From Sulfurovum sp. (lineage in GTDB: Bacteria > Campylobacterota > Campylobacteria > Campylobacterales > Sulfurovaceae): DNA of 64,000 nt. How positions within the stretch are numbered: position 1 is the stretch's first letter; every line of letters begins with the position of its first letter. The notes below the pieces were generated by a model. It was not told the origin of the DNA, ran no database searches, and saw only the letters and a program-made list of their open reading frames with translations. The translations under genes were made by a program, and so were the position numbers. Positions 27,843 through 35,965 of this stretch are shown one piece after another. The stretch is taken from NCBI GenBank assembly GCA_020525365.1, contig JAIZOF010000001.1, forward strand, positions 464,381 to 528,380. The letters are read 5' to 3'.

Positions 27843-28487
27843 ATGAAGAGATATTCACAATGGTTAGCAGTCGCAACAGCAGCAGTAGTGCTTAGTGCAT
27901 GTGGTGGTGGCGATGATGATAAGGCTGATGATATTAATACAACACCAATTGTTTTGGGTCAACTTAAAAAGACAGGTCAGACTGTGAGTTATGATATTAA
28001 TGGTTCAGTAGTATCAGATGGTACGCTTAAAGATGATGGTTACTATAGGGCTGGTGTAGCAGTTTCATATACCAGAAATGATGATACTGGTATCGTAGTT
28101 GACCAAGATACTTTCGGGATGATGTGGCAAGATAATAATGATTCTAGTAGAAATTCTGGAAAAACATATGCACAGGCAGAAGAGTACTGTAGAAACCTTA
28201 GTTTGGGTGGATATGATGACTGGAGACTTCCTACTATAACGGAACTGTTACGCATCATGAACTACGGTACTACTCCAAAAATACCATCTGCTTTTGCGAA
28301 TTTTTCTAATGTAGGTGGCATTGTAGCTGCTTGGTCACAGACACAAGCAGAGGATGGTAACACATGGGATATAAACTTCAATACTGGAACTTTTGGTAGA
28401 AATGAGGCAAGCAATGTAAGTGGTGTAACTTGTGCGAGAGATACAAACAAGTCATTAGCAGCAAAAGCAAAAGCACAACTACTGTAA
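27843..28487 (+). CDS. Exported lipoprotein with DUF1566 domain
   Basis: Function unknown. The 214-residue protein has a lipoprotein signal with lipobox LSAC (Cys20), an Asp/Gly-rich linker, then a DUF1566 (C-type-lectin-like) domain: GMMWQDNND, YCRNLSLGGYDDWRLPTITELLRI and a C-terminal WDINFNTGTFG then CARD. An AAGGAGAAG ribosome site precedes the ATG. The domain also occurs as a variable target of diversity-generating retroelements, but no reverse transcriptase is present here. Outer-membrane surface display is an inference. Confidence 0.85.
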   Translation: MKRYSQWLAVATAAVVLSACGGGDDDKADDINTTPIVLGQLKKTGQTVSYDINGSVVSDGTLKDDGYYRAGVAVSYTRNDDTGIVVDQDTFGMMWQDNNDSSRNSGKTYAQAEEYCRNLSLGGYDDWRLPTITELLRIMNYGTTPKIPSAFANFSNVGGIVAAWSQTQAEDGNTWDINFNTGTFGRNEASNVSGVTCARDTNKSLAAKAKAQLL

Positions 28488-28499
28488 GTAGTTGTTTTT
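28475..28499 (+). terminator. Strong terminator overlapping the end of the DUF1566 lipoprotein gene
   Basis: ACAACTACT, loop GTA, AGTAGTTGT form a perfect 9-bp stem followed by TTTTA. The stop codon lies in the loop and right arm, so the terminator includes the last codons. Confidence 0.8.
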
Positions 28500-28517
28500 A
28501 GGCTATAGAGAATAAGC

Positions 28518-28553
28518 CCATTTTATGCCACTTATACTAAAGTGGATAAATGG
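28518..28553. other. Long hairpin between the two DUF1566 genes
   Basis: CCA-TTTAT-CCACTT pairs with AAGTGG-ATAAA-TGG around loop ATACTA, with one bulged G. No U tract follows. It lies in the 5' leader of the next gene and may be an RNA-stability element or regulatory hairpin. Confidence 0.4.
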
Positions 28554-28589
28554 TGCCGTAATATATTTAAAAATTAGGAGTAATAAGAC

Positions 28590-29078
28590 ATGAAAACAAT
28601 CCTTTTAATAATGGTAGGACTTACTGTTAGCACTTGGGCTAGCTTGAGTAGAGATGCTAGTACATCAGTAGTAACTGATTCCATTACTGGACTTCAGTGG
28701 CAAGACAACAACACAACATCGAATGATTTTCCAGGCGCAATACAGTATTGTGAAGATTTAACGCTTGCTGGAAAGAGTGACTGGAGATTACCTAATATCA
28801 ATGAACTTAACTCTATCTTTGATTTTTCAAAAGCAACAGAAAACAATGTTACTGGTTTACTTGTAGCACCATTTACTCAAGGTGCAGTTATACAAAGTGA
28901 TCCAAATCCTGCTGGAAGAGTCATTAACATGTTCGGTACAATTTCATCTACAACAGATGAGAGCAATACATCAAGAGCATGGTTGGTTAATTTCTATACA
29001 GTTTCCACAAGTGATACTATGATATCAGTTCCTAAGTATGATAGTACCAGCCTTGTACGTTGTGTAAGAAGCAATTAA
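28590..29078 (+). CDS. Secreted DUF1566-domain protein
   Basis: The 162-residue protein has a Sec signal (residues 1-17, ending STWA) and a complete short DUF1566 domain: SITGLQWQDNNTT, YCEDLTLAGKSDWRLPNINELNSI, then a Ser/Thr-rich region and terminal SLVRCVRSN. It is a paralogue of the preceding lipoprotein, sharing the WQDNN, DWRLP and NEL landmarks, but lacks the lipobox. Periplasmic or surface location is inferred. A binding or adhesion role would fit the fold but is unproven. Confidence 0.82.
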   Translation: MKTILLIMVGLTVSTWASLSRDASTSVVTDSITGLQWQDNNTTSNDFPGAIQYCEDLTLAGKSDWRLPNINELNSIFDFSKATENNVTGLLVAPFTQGAVIQSDPNPAGRVINMFGTISSTTDESNTSRAWLVNFYTVSTSDTMISVPKYDSTSLVRCVRSN

Positions 29079-29088
29079 TCAAAACTAA

Positions 29089-29151
29089 AAATAGAGCCAA
29101 ATTTTTGGTCTATTTATGACGTTAGGCGTATAACTCAATGTTATGCGCCTA
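29089..29151 (+). terminator. Two consecutive hairpins after the second DUF1566 gene
   Basis: First hairpin: AAATAGA-CCAAA with TTTGG-TCTATTT (29089-29115, one bulge). Second: TAGGCGTATAAC, loop TCAAT, GTTATGCGCCTA (29123-29151, one G-T wobble in 12 bp). The first probably terminates the gene. The second contains GTTAGGC and GTTATGC, sequences resembling integron recombination cores, though it is too short for an attC site. Confidence 0.55.
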
Positions 29152-29299
29152 CATGCTCCATATCCTCTTTTTTACCCTAGTCAATTTTTCATATATAATA
29201 CCTAATTTAATCAAAATCAGATGACATATAGATATATTCAATATTACAGTATCAATTTCCCCAATACAATATCGTACTTAACTTTTTTTAATTCTTTTT

Positions 29300-30410
29300 A
29301 TGTTACTCTACCCCATGTAGATTTGGTGTGACTCTATATATTTTGTAGAATATAGATAAAATGTAAAGTACAACAGATGTCCTTTGCAGTAGTTTTAGCT
29401 TCTGTGAGAGCTTACATGTATGCACTGTGTGTATCTGGCGCTGTGAACACGCAAGGTTTGTGTGGAAGTTTTTATGCGCTATATATAAATTTCATTCATT
29501 CATTGCACTTTACAAGAACAAAGCTGCATGGCAAAATCTCACCAGTCTCTCAAAATCTCACCAGTGAGCCTCCTCTCACTAGTCTCAGTCCTTTCCATTT
29601 TGAAGGTCATGTACAATTCTTTGTATTTCATATGATGTGACTCATTCTCCCAACCTTTAGTCTTATGCTTTAAGTGCTGCTGCAATTCATAATGAATGGA
29701 AGATGAATTCTCTTCAACCAGCTGGCACATATTTACAAAGCACACCTGATATGGGCACTTTATGTTATTGACAAAGTCCTTAATTCTAATCTCAAGTAGT
29801 GAACCTCACCAAAAGTTTGTTTCTTCCTATACTTGTACATGCGCTACTACAGTTGTCTGTCCTAAGCTTTCCAGCTTTTCATTCTCGTGCCATAGAGAAA
29901 AAAATACCCCCATATCCCAACCAAAACAACAGCTGCTGTTCATGACAAAGAACAAGATAAACAATACAAACACACAGAAAACAGACAAATAAAAGTGAGG
30001 AGTTTGGCCACAGCAGATCTCTTTCTCTCTCTTGGCAGTATAATAAGACAGAAGAAAGTATATATATATATAAATGTTAGAGCATAAACTATGTCTAAAA
30101 AATGTTTAGGGATCTGAGTTAGAAATGATGAAGAAACAGACACAAATAAATCAATTCAAACCACGTACCAACAAACTACGTGAGTCCCCAAGCTGTAAAT
30201 GTTAAGTTTTCATCAGCCACTGATGATGTGGCGGATGACAACACATAATCCACTACGCACTCAGGTACGTAGCAGAGTCCAGCACAGCAGGGAGCACCAC
30301 ATTGCCGGGTCAGCCCCAGGGAAGTGTTGGATGCGTCTGTGAACTCATGCTGAATGCTTGTCACTCCTGTAAAGAAAAAGAACTTGGCAGTAGTTTCGAT
30401 GGCACTAAAA
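29300..30410. other. Non-bacterial-looking noncoding DNA, probably eukaryotic
   Basis: About 1.1 kb with no credible bacterial gene. Evidence for eukaryotic origin: a TA-dinucleotide run (30058-30072); TTCATTCATTCATT tetranucleotide repeat (29491-29504); a minus-strand pyrimidine tract and CAG acceptor at 30367 followed by a 63-codon exon-like frame; a 15-bp direct repeat (29532-29546 and 29551-29565); and patchy base composition (a 60-base sample at 30241 is 33/60 GC, one at 30061 is 14/60). Left and right limits are judged by eye. The flanks 29152-29300 and 30410-30582 are AT-rich and hold no gene. Confidence 0.6.
30176..30366 (-). other. Exon-like open segment inside the eukaryote-like island
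   Basis: On the minus strand the sequence TTCTTTTTCTTTACAG ends at 30367, a model 3' splice site. After it only one frame stays open: VTSIQHEFTDASNTS, then a cysteine-rich piece CGAPCCAGLCYVPECVVDY and an ending in TFTAWGLT before TAG. A donor-like GGTACGT lies at about 30163-30169. Upstream of the acceptor the same frame has no ribosome site. I do not recognise the protein family. Confidence 0.4.
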
Positions 30411-30582
30411 GTATGGGATTTAAGGTTTAGTGATATCAAAAAGAATAAAAATAATGATATATTGCTATTAAGGTTTATTGAGGGTAAATAGTATTGAGCA
30501 TACAAATGCTTTATATAAAAAATCTTAAATATAGATTATGTTAAGTATGTAAGTTATTTTGATAGATGAAGGAAGAATATCT

Positions 30583-31341
30583 ATGAATTTTAACTCATTC
30601 TCAATAATAATGATATTTGTATCATTAATTTTAGTAGGCTGTAAATCTGTATGCGATGCTAATTTTTCAACTACATACAATGGCAATAAATATGGATGTG
30701 TTATTAATAACACAACACATAAAGTATGGTTAGATAGAAATCTGGGTGCTACAAGAGTAGCCAGATCTATTACAGATACACTGTCTTATGGTGATTATTT
30801 TCAGTGGGGCAGAAAAGCTGATGGCCATGAAGACAAGACATCAAAAACAACATCAGTTCTAGCAACAACGCTAGAAAACCCAAATAGTAATTTTATTGTA
30901 AGAGCAGTAGATAGTGATTGGGTAGCTGATGGAGTGGATGATAATGGATCAAAAAGAACAGCTTTTCTATTGAAAACTGATGGAAAAGGTATATGCCCTA
31001 ATGGATTTAGGGTACCAACTAGGCAGGAGTGGGAAAATGAATATCATACTTGGAAAAGTAACGATACCGAAGGTGCCTATACTTCGGTATTAAAATTACC
31101 AACATCAGGTATTCGTGTTGCAGAAGCCCAAGGTGCACGTCTAACAGAAATGGGTGAACGTGGTTACTATTGGACATCTGAGTTTGATGAAACAAGGAGA
31201 CTTGCTCGGTATTTTCGTACCACAAGTGGTAAAGGTGTAAATTTTCGTCCAGGTTTTCCTATATATGGATTATCTATCCGCTGCATTAGAAAAAATAGTG
31301 CTACAGCATATGAAATTGCTAAAAATAAATATTTAGAATAA
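30583..31341 (+). CDS. Lipoprotein with FISUMP (Fibrobacter major paralogous) domain
   Basis: A 252-residue protein with a lipoprotein signal (lipobox LVGC, Cys20) and a full FISUMP/TIGR02145-type domain: VWLDRNLGATRVA, GDYFQWGRKADGHE, CPNGFRVPTRQEWENE, LKLPTSGIR, GYYWTSEFDE and the closing SIRCIRKN. This domain is distantly related to DUF1566 and shares its lectin-like fold. The ATG at 30583 follows GAAGGAAG; a TTG eight codons upstream was rejected. It sits beyond the eukaryote-like island but in the same orientation as the DUF1566 genes. Confidence 0.85.
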   Translation: MNFNSFSIIMIFVSLILVGCKSVCDANFSTTYNGNKYGCVINNTTHKVWLDRNLGATRVARSITDTLSYGDYFQWGRKADGHEDKTSKTTSVLATTLENPNSNFIVRAVDSDWVADGVDDNGSKRTAFLLKTDGKGICPNGFRVPTRQEWENEYHTWKSNDTEGAYTSVLKLPTSGIRVAEAQGARLTEMGERGYYWTSEFDETRRLARYFRTTSGKGVNFRPGFPIYGLSIRCIRKNSATAYEIAKNKYLE

Positions 31342-31351
31342 AAACTAGAAG

Positions 31352-31378
31352 GTAGATAGTAATATAATCTACTTTTCT
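31352..31378 (+). terminator. Terminator after the FISUMP lipoprotein gene
   Basis: GTAGAT and ATCTAC (31352-31357, 31367-31372) form a stem with a 9-base AT loop followed by TTTTCT. A wider GGTAG/CTACC pairing competes with it. From here to 31612 the sequence is AT-rich and holds only promoter-like tracts (TTATAAATTT near 31548). Confidence 0.6.
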
Positions 31379-31612
31379 ACCTCCCCTTTTTTCTTCATCA
31401 ATAGACAATATTCAAGTATTCTATAAATAGTCATTTCATGCACTTTAAATGATCTGCCTAAAGAGAAGACCTATTATAAATACTTAAGAATATTATTTAT
31501 TTTATTGATTATAATCAATTTATCTATTCTCACATTATGTTATAAATTTAATTCGTAGTTCTTATCTATAACAATACTACGTTAAATAATCGTACTAACC
31601 AAAGGAGACCAC

Positions 31613-32011
31613 ATGAACAAAATTATTACAATCTTAGCTTTAGCTTTATTTTCATCTTCCCTATTTGCAGGAGACTTTGCTGACTTGCATGCTAAAGTAA
31701 TGAAAGCAAGAGATACACTTGTAACACTTGTAAAGCATAAAGATAAAAGAGGTGCCGCACAACAAAAACTAGTTAAAGACACAGCAAATGCTGTTAGTGC
31801 TAAAATTGCTACCATGAAAGCACCTGCAGGAAAAGAGGCAGAATTTAAAGAGATGGTAAAAAACTGGGCTGCTTTTAAAAAGACACGTGAAGAAGAATTG
31901 GTTCCACTTATCTTGGCAGGGAAAGAAGCAGAAGGTAAAAAAATTGCTATGGGCATACAAAAAGTAAGATTAAAAAAAGTAATCGAACTTTGTAAAGTAC
32001 TTGATAAATAA
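31613..32011 (+). CDS. Small exported helical protein, function unknown
   Basis: The 132-residue protein has a Sec signal (residues 1-19, ending SLFA) and a lysine/alanine-rich helical mature part of about 113 residues, with repeated KxxKD and KKxRxEEL patterns that suggest a three- or four-helix bundle. It has one cysteine (LCKVL near the end) and no CxxCH haem motif, so it is not a typical cytochrome c'. An AAAGGAG ribosome site precedes the ATG. Periplasmic location is inferred. Confidence 0.75.
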   Translation: MNKIITILALALFSSSLFAGDFADLHAKVMKARDTLVTLVKHKDKRGAAQQKLVKDTANAVSAKIATMKAPAGKEAEFKEMVKNWAAFKKTREEELVPLILAGKEAEGKKIAMGIQKVRLKKVIELCKVLDK

Positions 32012-32046
32012 TATCAACATTTTCATAACTATAAACCCTTAATGTA

Positions 32047-32067
32047 TTTCCACCACTTTGGTGGAAA
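32047..32067. terminator. Hairpin between the helical-protein gene and the rhodanese gene
   Basis: TTTCCACC, loop ACTTT, GGTGGAAA form a perfect 8-bp stem. It lies 36 bases after one stop and 42 before the convergent one, so it may serve both strands. Confidence 0.6.
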
Positions 32068-32108
32068 TTAGTAAGCTAAGACTTTCTATTGCCTCATCTT
32101 AATAGGTA

Positions 32109-32513
32109 TTATTTAATAATTTGTACTCCCGCACCTATCAGTCCTACAATACCCTCTTTAATGTTTATTGGTATAAAACCATGCTTTTCCAAAATACGTG
32201 AAGCTGTTATGCTACGACTGCCACTTCTACAGTACACCAATATTTTTTTATTTTTGTAGAGTACCAATTTATTTAGGTTTTTTTCAAGCTTTGAAAGAGG
32301 GATGAGTATAGCATTGTGAAGGTGACCACCTTTGTACTCTTGGATGGTTCTGACATCAAGAAGCATAATATTGTTATCTTTTTCAAGTAGTGTAATTGCT
32401 TGTTTGGGAGTGATGCTTTCAAAGTTTGCAAATATCCATCCTTTTGTGTAGGCAAACCACACTATCAGTACAATCATTGCAATATAATAAGAGTAGTCGA
32501 TTGCTTTTTTCAT
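32109..32513 (-). CDS. Membrane-anchored rhodanese-like protein
   Basis: A 134-residue protein: N-terminal membrane helix (about residues 8-24), then one rhodanese domain with LLDVRTIQEYKGGHLHNAILIPL and the active-site loop VYCRSGSRS (Cys). Such proteins move sulfane sulfur; in sulfur-oxidising Campylobacterota they are often linked to sulfur metabolism. No other sulfur genes lie nearby. Orientation (periplasmic or cytoplasmic) is not clear. Confidence 0.88.
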   Translation of the reverse strand: MKKAIDYSYYIAMIVLIVWFAYTKGWIFANFESITPKQAITLLEKDNNIMLLDVRTIQEYKGGHLHNAILIPLSKLEKNLNKLVLYKNKKILVYCRSGSRSITASRILEKHGFIPINIKEGIVGLIGAGVQIIK

Positions 32514-32657
32514 TTTATTCTCTTTTTTAATACTATTATATCATTTTTATTTTGTTTCACATAGTTACAGTTGTAATTGATATTATTTTATGATATCAAA
32601 GTAGTACAAATAGTTTAATCATCTTTTAGTTAAGATAGAAGTACTATTCTGAGAATA

Positions 32658-32677
32658 CTTTACCAATACCGGTAAAG
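32658..32677 (+). promoter_or_regulatory. Inverted repeat upstream of the nuo operon
   Basis: CTTTACC, spacer AATACC, GGTAAAG: a perfect 7-bp inverted repeat 29 bases before the nuoA ATG, with ACCGGT at its centre-right. No T run follows, so an operator or leader hairpin is more likely than a terminator. The region 32520-32657 is AT-rich with several possible -10 boxes. Confidence 0.4.
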
Positions 32678-32705
32678 GGGAATGAAACTTAGCTAAGGGA
32701 TTACT

Positions 32706-33095
32706 ATGACTCATGTAATTACACAACATCCATACTACGGTGTTTTTATCCTATTTGCATTAACATCAATTGCATTTACGGCAACACTATTTTTGGCTCG
32801 TCTCATTAGTCGAAAACTTGCCAAACTCGATACTGAGAAGCTTAAACTTACTATCTACGAGTGTGGACCTGAAGTTACCAAACAACCAAATACTATATCA
32901 GCACAGTTCTACTTGATTGCACTTTTGTTTATTTTATTTGATGTGGAGATCATTTTTATGTTTCCATGGGCGATTGATTTTAAGTTACTTGGATGGTTTG
33001 GTTTTGCAGAAATGATTCTATTTATTTTACTACTTGCAATTGGTTTTGTATATGCATGGAAGAAAGGAGCACTTGAATGGCACAGCATCAAGTAA
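32706..33095 (+). CDS. nuoA: Complex I subunit NuoA
   Basis: Membrane subunit at the junction with the peripheral arm. The 129-residue protein has three hydrophobic helices and the conserved [12 protein letters not shown] loop, then [21 protein letters not shown] with the acidic pair. AAGGGA precedes the ATG. First gene of a 17.6-kb operon; nuoB starts inside its last 19 bases. Confidence 0.96.
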   Translation: MTHVITQHPYYGVFILFALTSIAFTATLFLARLISRKLAKLDTEKLKLTIYECGPEVTKQPNTISAQFYLIALLFILFDVEIIFMFPWAIDFKLLGWFGFAEMILFILLLAIGFVYAWKKGALEWHSIK

Positions 33096-33595
33096 ATTAT
33101 ACCAGTACAGCTGGATTACCAATAGCACTAACTTCGGTAGACAAACTCGTCAACTGGGGACGTTCAAACTCACTTTGGCCATTAACCTATGGACTCGCAT
33201 GTTGTGCGATTGAGATGATGGCATCAGGAGCTTCCCGTTATGACTTTGACCGTATGGGTACAATTTTTAGGGCTTCTCCAAGGCAAGCAGATGTAATGAT
33301 TCTTGCAGGGACACTCTCAAAGAAGCATGCGGAATTTGCAAGACGTCTTTATGATCAGATGACAGAGCCAAAATGGGTTATTTCCATGGGATCGTGTGCC
33401 AACACGGGTGGTATGTTTAATACTTATGCAACCGTACAAGGTGTTGATCGTATTGTACCAGTTGATATTTACCTACCTGGATGTGCGCCTAGACCAGAGA
33501 CACTTCAGTATGCACTTATGATGCTTCAGAAGAAAATTAGACGTGAGTCTGCAAATATGAAAAAAAATATCAAACAAAACTTGAGGTTAGTATAA
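33077..33595 (+). CDS. nuoB: Complex I subunit NuoB
   Basis: Carries cluster N2, the electron donor to quinone. The 172-residue protein shows the four ligands in [19 protein letters not shown] and PGCAPRPE. Its stop overlaps the nuoC start by one base. Confidence 0.97.
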   Translation: MAQHQVNYTSTAGLPIALTSVDKLVNWGRSNSLWPLTYGLACCAIEMMASGASRYDFDRMGTIFRASPRQADVMILAGTLSKKHAEFARRLYDQMTEPKWVISMGSCANTGGMFNTYATVQGVDRIVPVDIYLPGCAPRPETLQYALMMLQKKIRRESANMKKNIKQNLRLV

Positions 33596-34380
33596 TGAGA
33601 AAATATGTACCAAAAGATAATGTACAAGCAAAATCCTACTATACCGATAGATATTGGGTTGCACCAAGAGTCCCTAGAGAGGCAGTAGAAAAAGGTACAC
33701 ACTTTGAGACAGTAATGAAGGCTATGAAAACTTTTGCTAAAGAGTCATATGTTGAAGCAGAACAACTGGTGATTCACATCGATGCCAAAGAGAATTTTAA
33801 AGCCATCAAGACACTTAAAAAACAGTGTGGTTATACGCAATGTTCAGAACAGAGTGCAGTAGATTATCTTGCACAGAATAATGAATTTGAGCTCTTCTAC
33901 CAGTTCCTTAATATTGATGAAGCAAAGCGTGTACGTATTGTCTGTCGTATTAAACAAGGTGAAGCAATAGAGTCAATTGTACCACTGTTTAACTCAGCAA
34001 ATTTTGCAGAACGTGAGATGTATGATATGTTTGGTATTAAAGTTAATAATCACCCACTTCTTAAGCGTATTATTATGCCTGATGATTGGGAAGGGCATCC
34101 ACTTCTTAAGACTTACCCACTACACGGAGATGAGTTTGCTTCATGGTATGAGGTTGATAAAATTTTTGGAAAAGAGTACCGTAATATTATTGGGCCTGAA
34201 AACCGTGATCCTGCACATATTGATCATTATGATACTAAGCGTTTTTCAAGAGTTGGCTATGAAGTACCGTTTGGTGAGGATATATCCAAGGGCGAGAAAG
34301 AGCAACAGATTGAGTACAGCAAAACCATCCTTGTCGATTATAGTAAAAAGTCTGGCAAACAACTCAATGAGAGAAAGTAA
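33595..34380 (+). CDS. nuoC: Complex I subunit NuoC
   Basis: Peripheral-arm subunit of 261 residues. The 30-kDa subunit core is present: VRIVCRIKQGEAIESIVPLFNSANFAEREMYDMFGI (positions about 120-155), then HPLLKRIIMPDDWEGHPLLKTYPL. It is separate from NuoD, unlike the enteric NuoCD fusion. Confidence 0.95.
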   Translation: MRKYVPKDNVQAKSYYTDRYWVAPRVPREAVEKGTHFETVMKAMKTFAKESYVEAEQLVIHIDAKENFKAIKTLKKQCGYTQCSEQSAVDYLAQNNEFELFYQFLNIDEAKRVRIVCRIKQGEAIESIVPLFNSANFAEREMYDMFGIKVNNHPLLKRIIMPDDWEGHPLLKTYPLHGDEFASWYEVDKIFGKEYRNIIGPENRDPAHIDHYDTKRFSRVGYEVPFGEDISKGEKEQQIEYSKTILVDYSKKSGKQLNERK

Positions 34381-34393
34381 GAGGGAGTAGAGT

Positions 34394-35623
34394 ATGCAAC
34401 AACCAAATAAATTAACACCATTCTTTGAAAATCTCAATTTTGAGCGTGATGACAATACGATGGTAATCAACTTCGGTCCTCAGCACCCTTCTGCTCATGG
34501 ACAGCTGAGATTGGTTCTTGAGCTTGATGGTGAACAGGTGGTCAAAGCTTATCCAGATATTGGGTATCTTCATAGAGGTATTGAAAAGATGGCCGAGAAT
34601 ATGACCTATAATGAGTTTCTACCAACAACAGATCGTTTGGATTATATTGCGGCAACTTCTAATAACTATGCGTATGCATTGGCAGTGGAAAAGCTACTTG
34701 GCATTGAAGCACCACGTCGTGCACAGGCAATTCGTACAATACTGTTGGAGATTAATCGTATTATCTCCCATCTTTTCTTTATTGCAACACATGCACTTGA
34801 TGTTGGTGCCATGTCAGTCTTTCTTTATGCCTTTCGTGAAAGAGAGTTTGCCATGGATCTCATGGAAGACTACTGTGGTGCACGCTTAACACATTCTGCG
34901 GTACGTATTGGGGGTGTACCTCTTGACCTTCCTGAAGGTTTTATTGAGAATATGATTGCATGGTGTGACAAGGTTGACCATGAAGTGAAGAATACTTACG
35001 AGGCACTTCTAACGGAGAACCGTATTTGGAAGATGCGTCTGGAGAATGTCGGGGTAATCTCTGCAGAAGATGCACTCAATTGGGGATGTACCGGTCCAAT
35101 GCTTAGAGGCTCCGGGGTTAAGTATGATATCCGTAAAGAAGAGCCGTATGAACTCTATGGTGAGCTTGATTTTGATATTCCCGTTTCTGATAGATGTGAT
35201 TCTTATGGGCGATATAAGCTTTATATGGAAGAGATTTGTCAATCTACCCGTATCCTTAGACAGCTTGTATCAATATACAAAGATAGTCCCTCTGAACTGA
35301 TGGCACATGCACCACAGTATATCTCTGCACCAAAAGAAGAGATTATGACTCAGAACTATGCACTAATGCAACACTTTGTTTTGGTTACGCAAGGGATGAG
35401 ACCACCTAAAGGCGAGGTTTATGTACCAACCGAATCGCCCAAAGGAGAACTAGGTTTTTATATAAAATCAGAGGGTGAGCCATATGCCTATCGCCTAAAG
35501 TGTAGGGCACCAAGCTTTTTCCATACGGGATTACTTCAAAATATTCTTGTAGGTACATATATTGCAGATGTCGTTACGATTATTGGTTCTACCAATATCG
35601 TATTCGGTGAAGTTGATAGATAG
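34394..35623 (+). CDS. nuoD: Complex I subunit NuoD
   Basis: Quinone-site subunit of 409 residues, related to NiFe-hydrogenase large subunits. [14 protein letters not shown] near residue 27, HRGIEKMAE, the tyrosine-bearing [14 protein letters not shown] segment, and a C-terminal [18 protein letters not shown] are all standard. AGGGAGTAG precedes the ATG. Confidence 0.97.
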   Translation: MQQPNKLTPFFENLNFERDDNTMVINFGPQHPSAHGQLRLVLELDGEQVVKAYPDIGYLHRGIEKMAENMTYNEFLPTTDRLDYIAATSNNYAYALAVEKLLGIEAPRRAQAIRTILLEINRIISHLFFIATHALDVGAMSVFLYAFREREFAMDLMEDYCGARLTHSAVRIGGVPLDLPEGFIENMIAWCDKVDHEVKNTYEALLTENRIWKMRLENVGVISAEDALNWGCTGPMLRGSGVKYDIRKEEPYELYGELDFDIPVSDRCDSYGRYKLYMEEICQSTRILRQLVSIYKDSPSELMAHAPQYISAPKEEIMTQNYALMQHFVLVTQGMRPPKGEVYVPTESPKGELGFYIKSEGEPYAYRLKCRAPSFFHTGLLQNILVGTYIADVVTIIGSTNIVFGEVDR

Positions 35624-35631
35624 GAGTAACG

Positions 35632-35964
35632 ATGAAAAGATATGATTTAAGACATTTACATGATAACTTCTATAATAGAATGGCAGAACTAATTGATCAG
35701 GGTCTTAAGGTTGGTGAGGTTGGTATCTTTCTTTTTGAAGTTGGTGATTTTTCCCATATTCAGAAGTCTGCAGATTTTATTAAAGAATTAGGTCATGATT
35801 TAATGAATTCCTTAAAGTTTAATGAAGTAGACTGGACAATTGTTGTCAAAAAGGTTGATGAAGAGATACGTAGAGAAAGAGCCAAAAAAGTGGAAGAAGC
35901 ATGCATTGAAGCAGAAAGAAAAGTAACCGAAAAGATTGCTTTGGCAGAAGAAAAGGCTAAATAA
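35632..35964 (+). CDS. NuoE-position protein (Campylobacterota-specific)
   Basis: A 110-residue protein in the place of nuoE. It has none of the four cysteines that bind N1a in true NuoE and no thioredoxin-like motif. The N-terminus (YDLRHLHDNFYNRMAEL) is followed by EVGIFLFEVGDFSHIQKSADFIKELGHDLMNSL in two overlapping pieces and a charged coiled-coil tail. It matches in size and position the Campylobacter jejuni gene Cj1575c, as I recall it. Probably an accessory subunit of the alternative input module. Confidence 0.75.
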   Translation: MKRYDLRHLHDNFYNRMAELIDQGLKVGEVGIFLFEVGDFSHIQKSADFIKELGHDLMNSLKFNEVDWTIVVKKVDEEIRRERAKKVEEACIEAERKVTEKIALAEEKAK

Positions 35965-35965
35965 A

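Noticed and set aside
29123-29151. Integron attC site
   Set aside because: The inverted repeat is 29 bases, far below the usual attC length, and no second R-type core follows at the right distance.
29377-29992. ORFs of 60-90 codons in the 29.4-30.0 kb region
   Set aside because: No ribosome sites, no recognisable domains and inconsistent codon use; they are chance openings in noncoding DNA.
27843-31341. Diversity-generating retroelement
   Set aside because: DUF1566-like targets are present, but I found neither a reverse transcriptase gene nor a template repeat resembling the 3' ends of these genes in the window.
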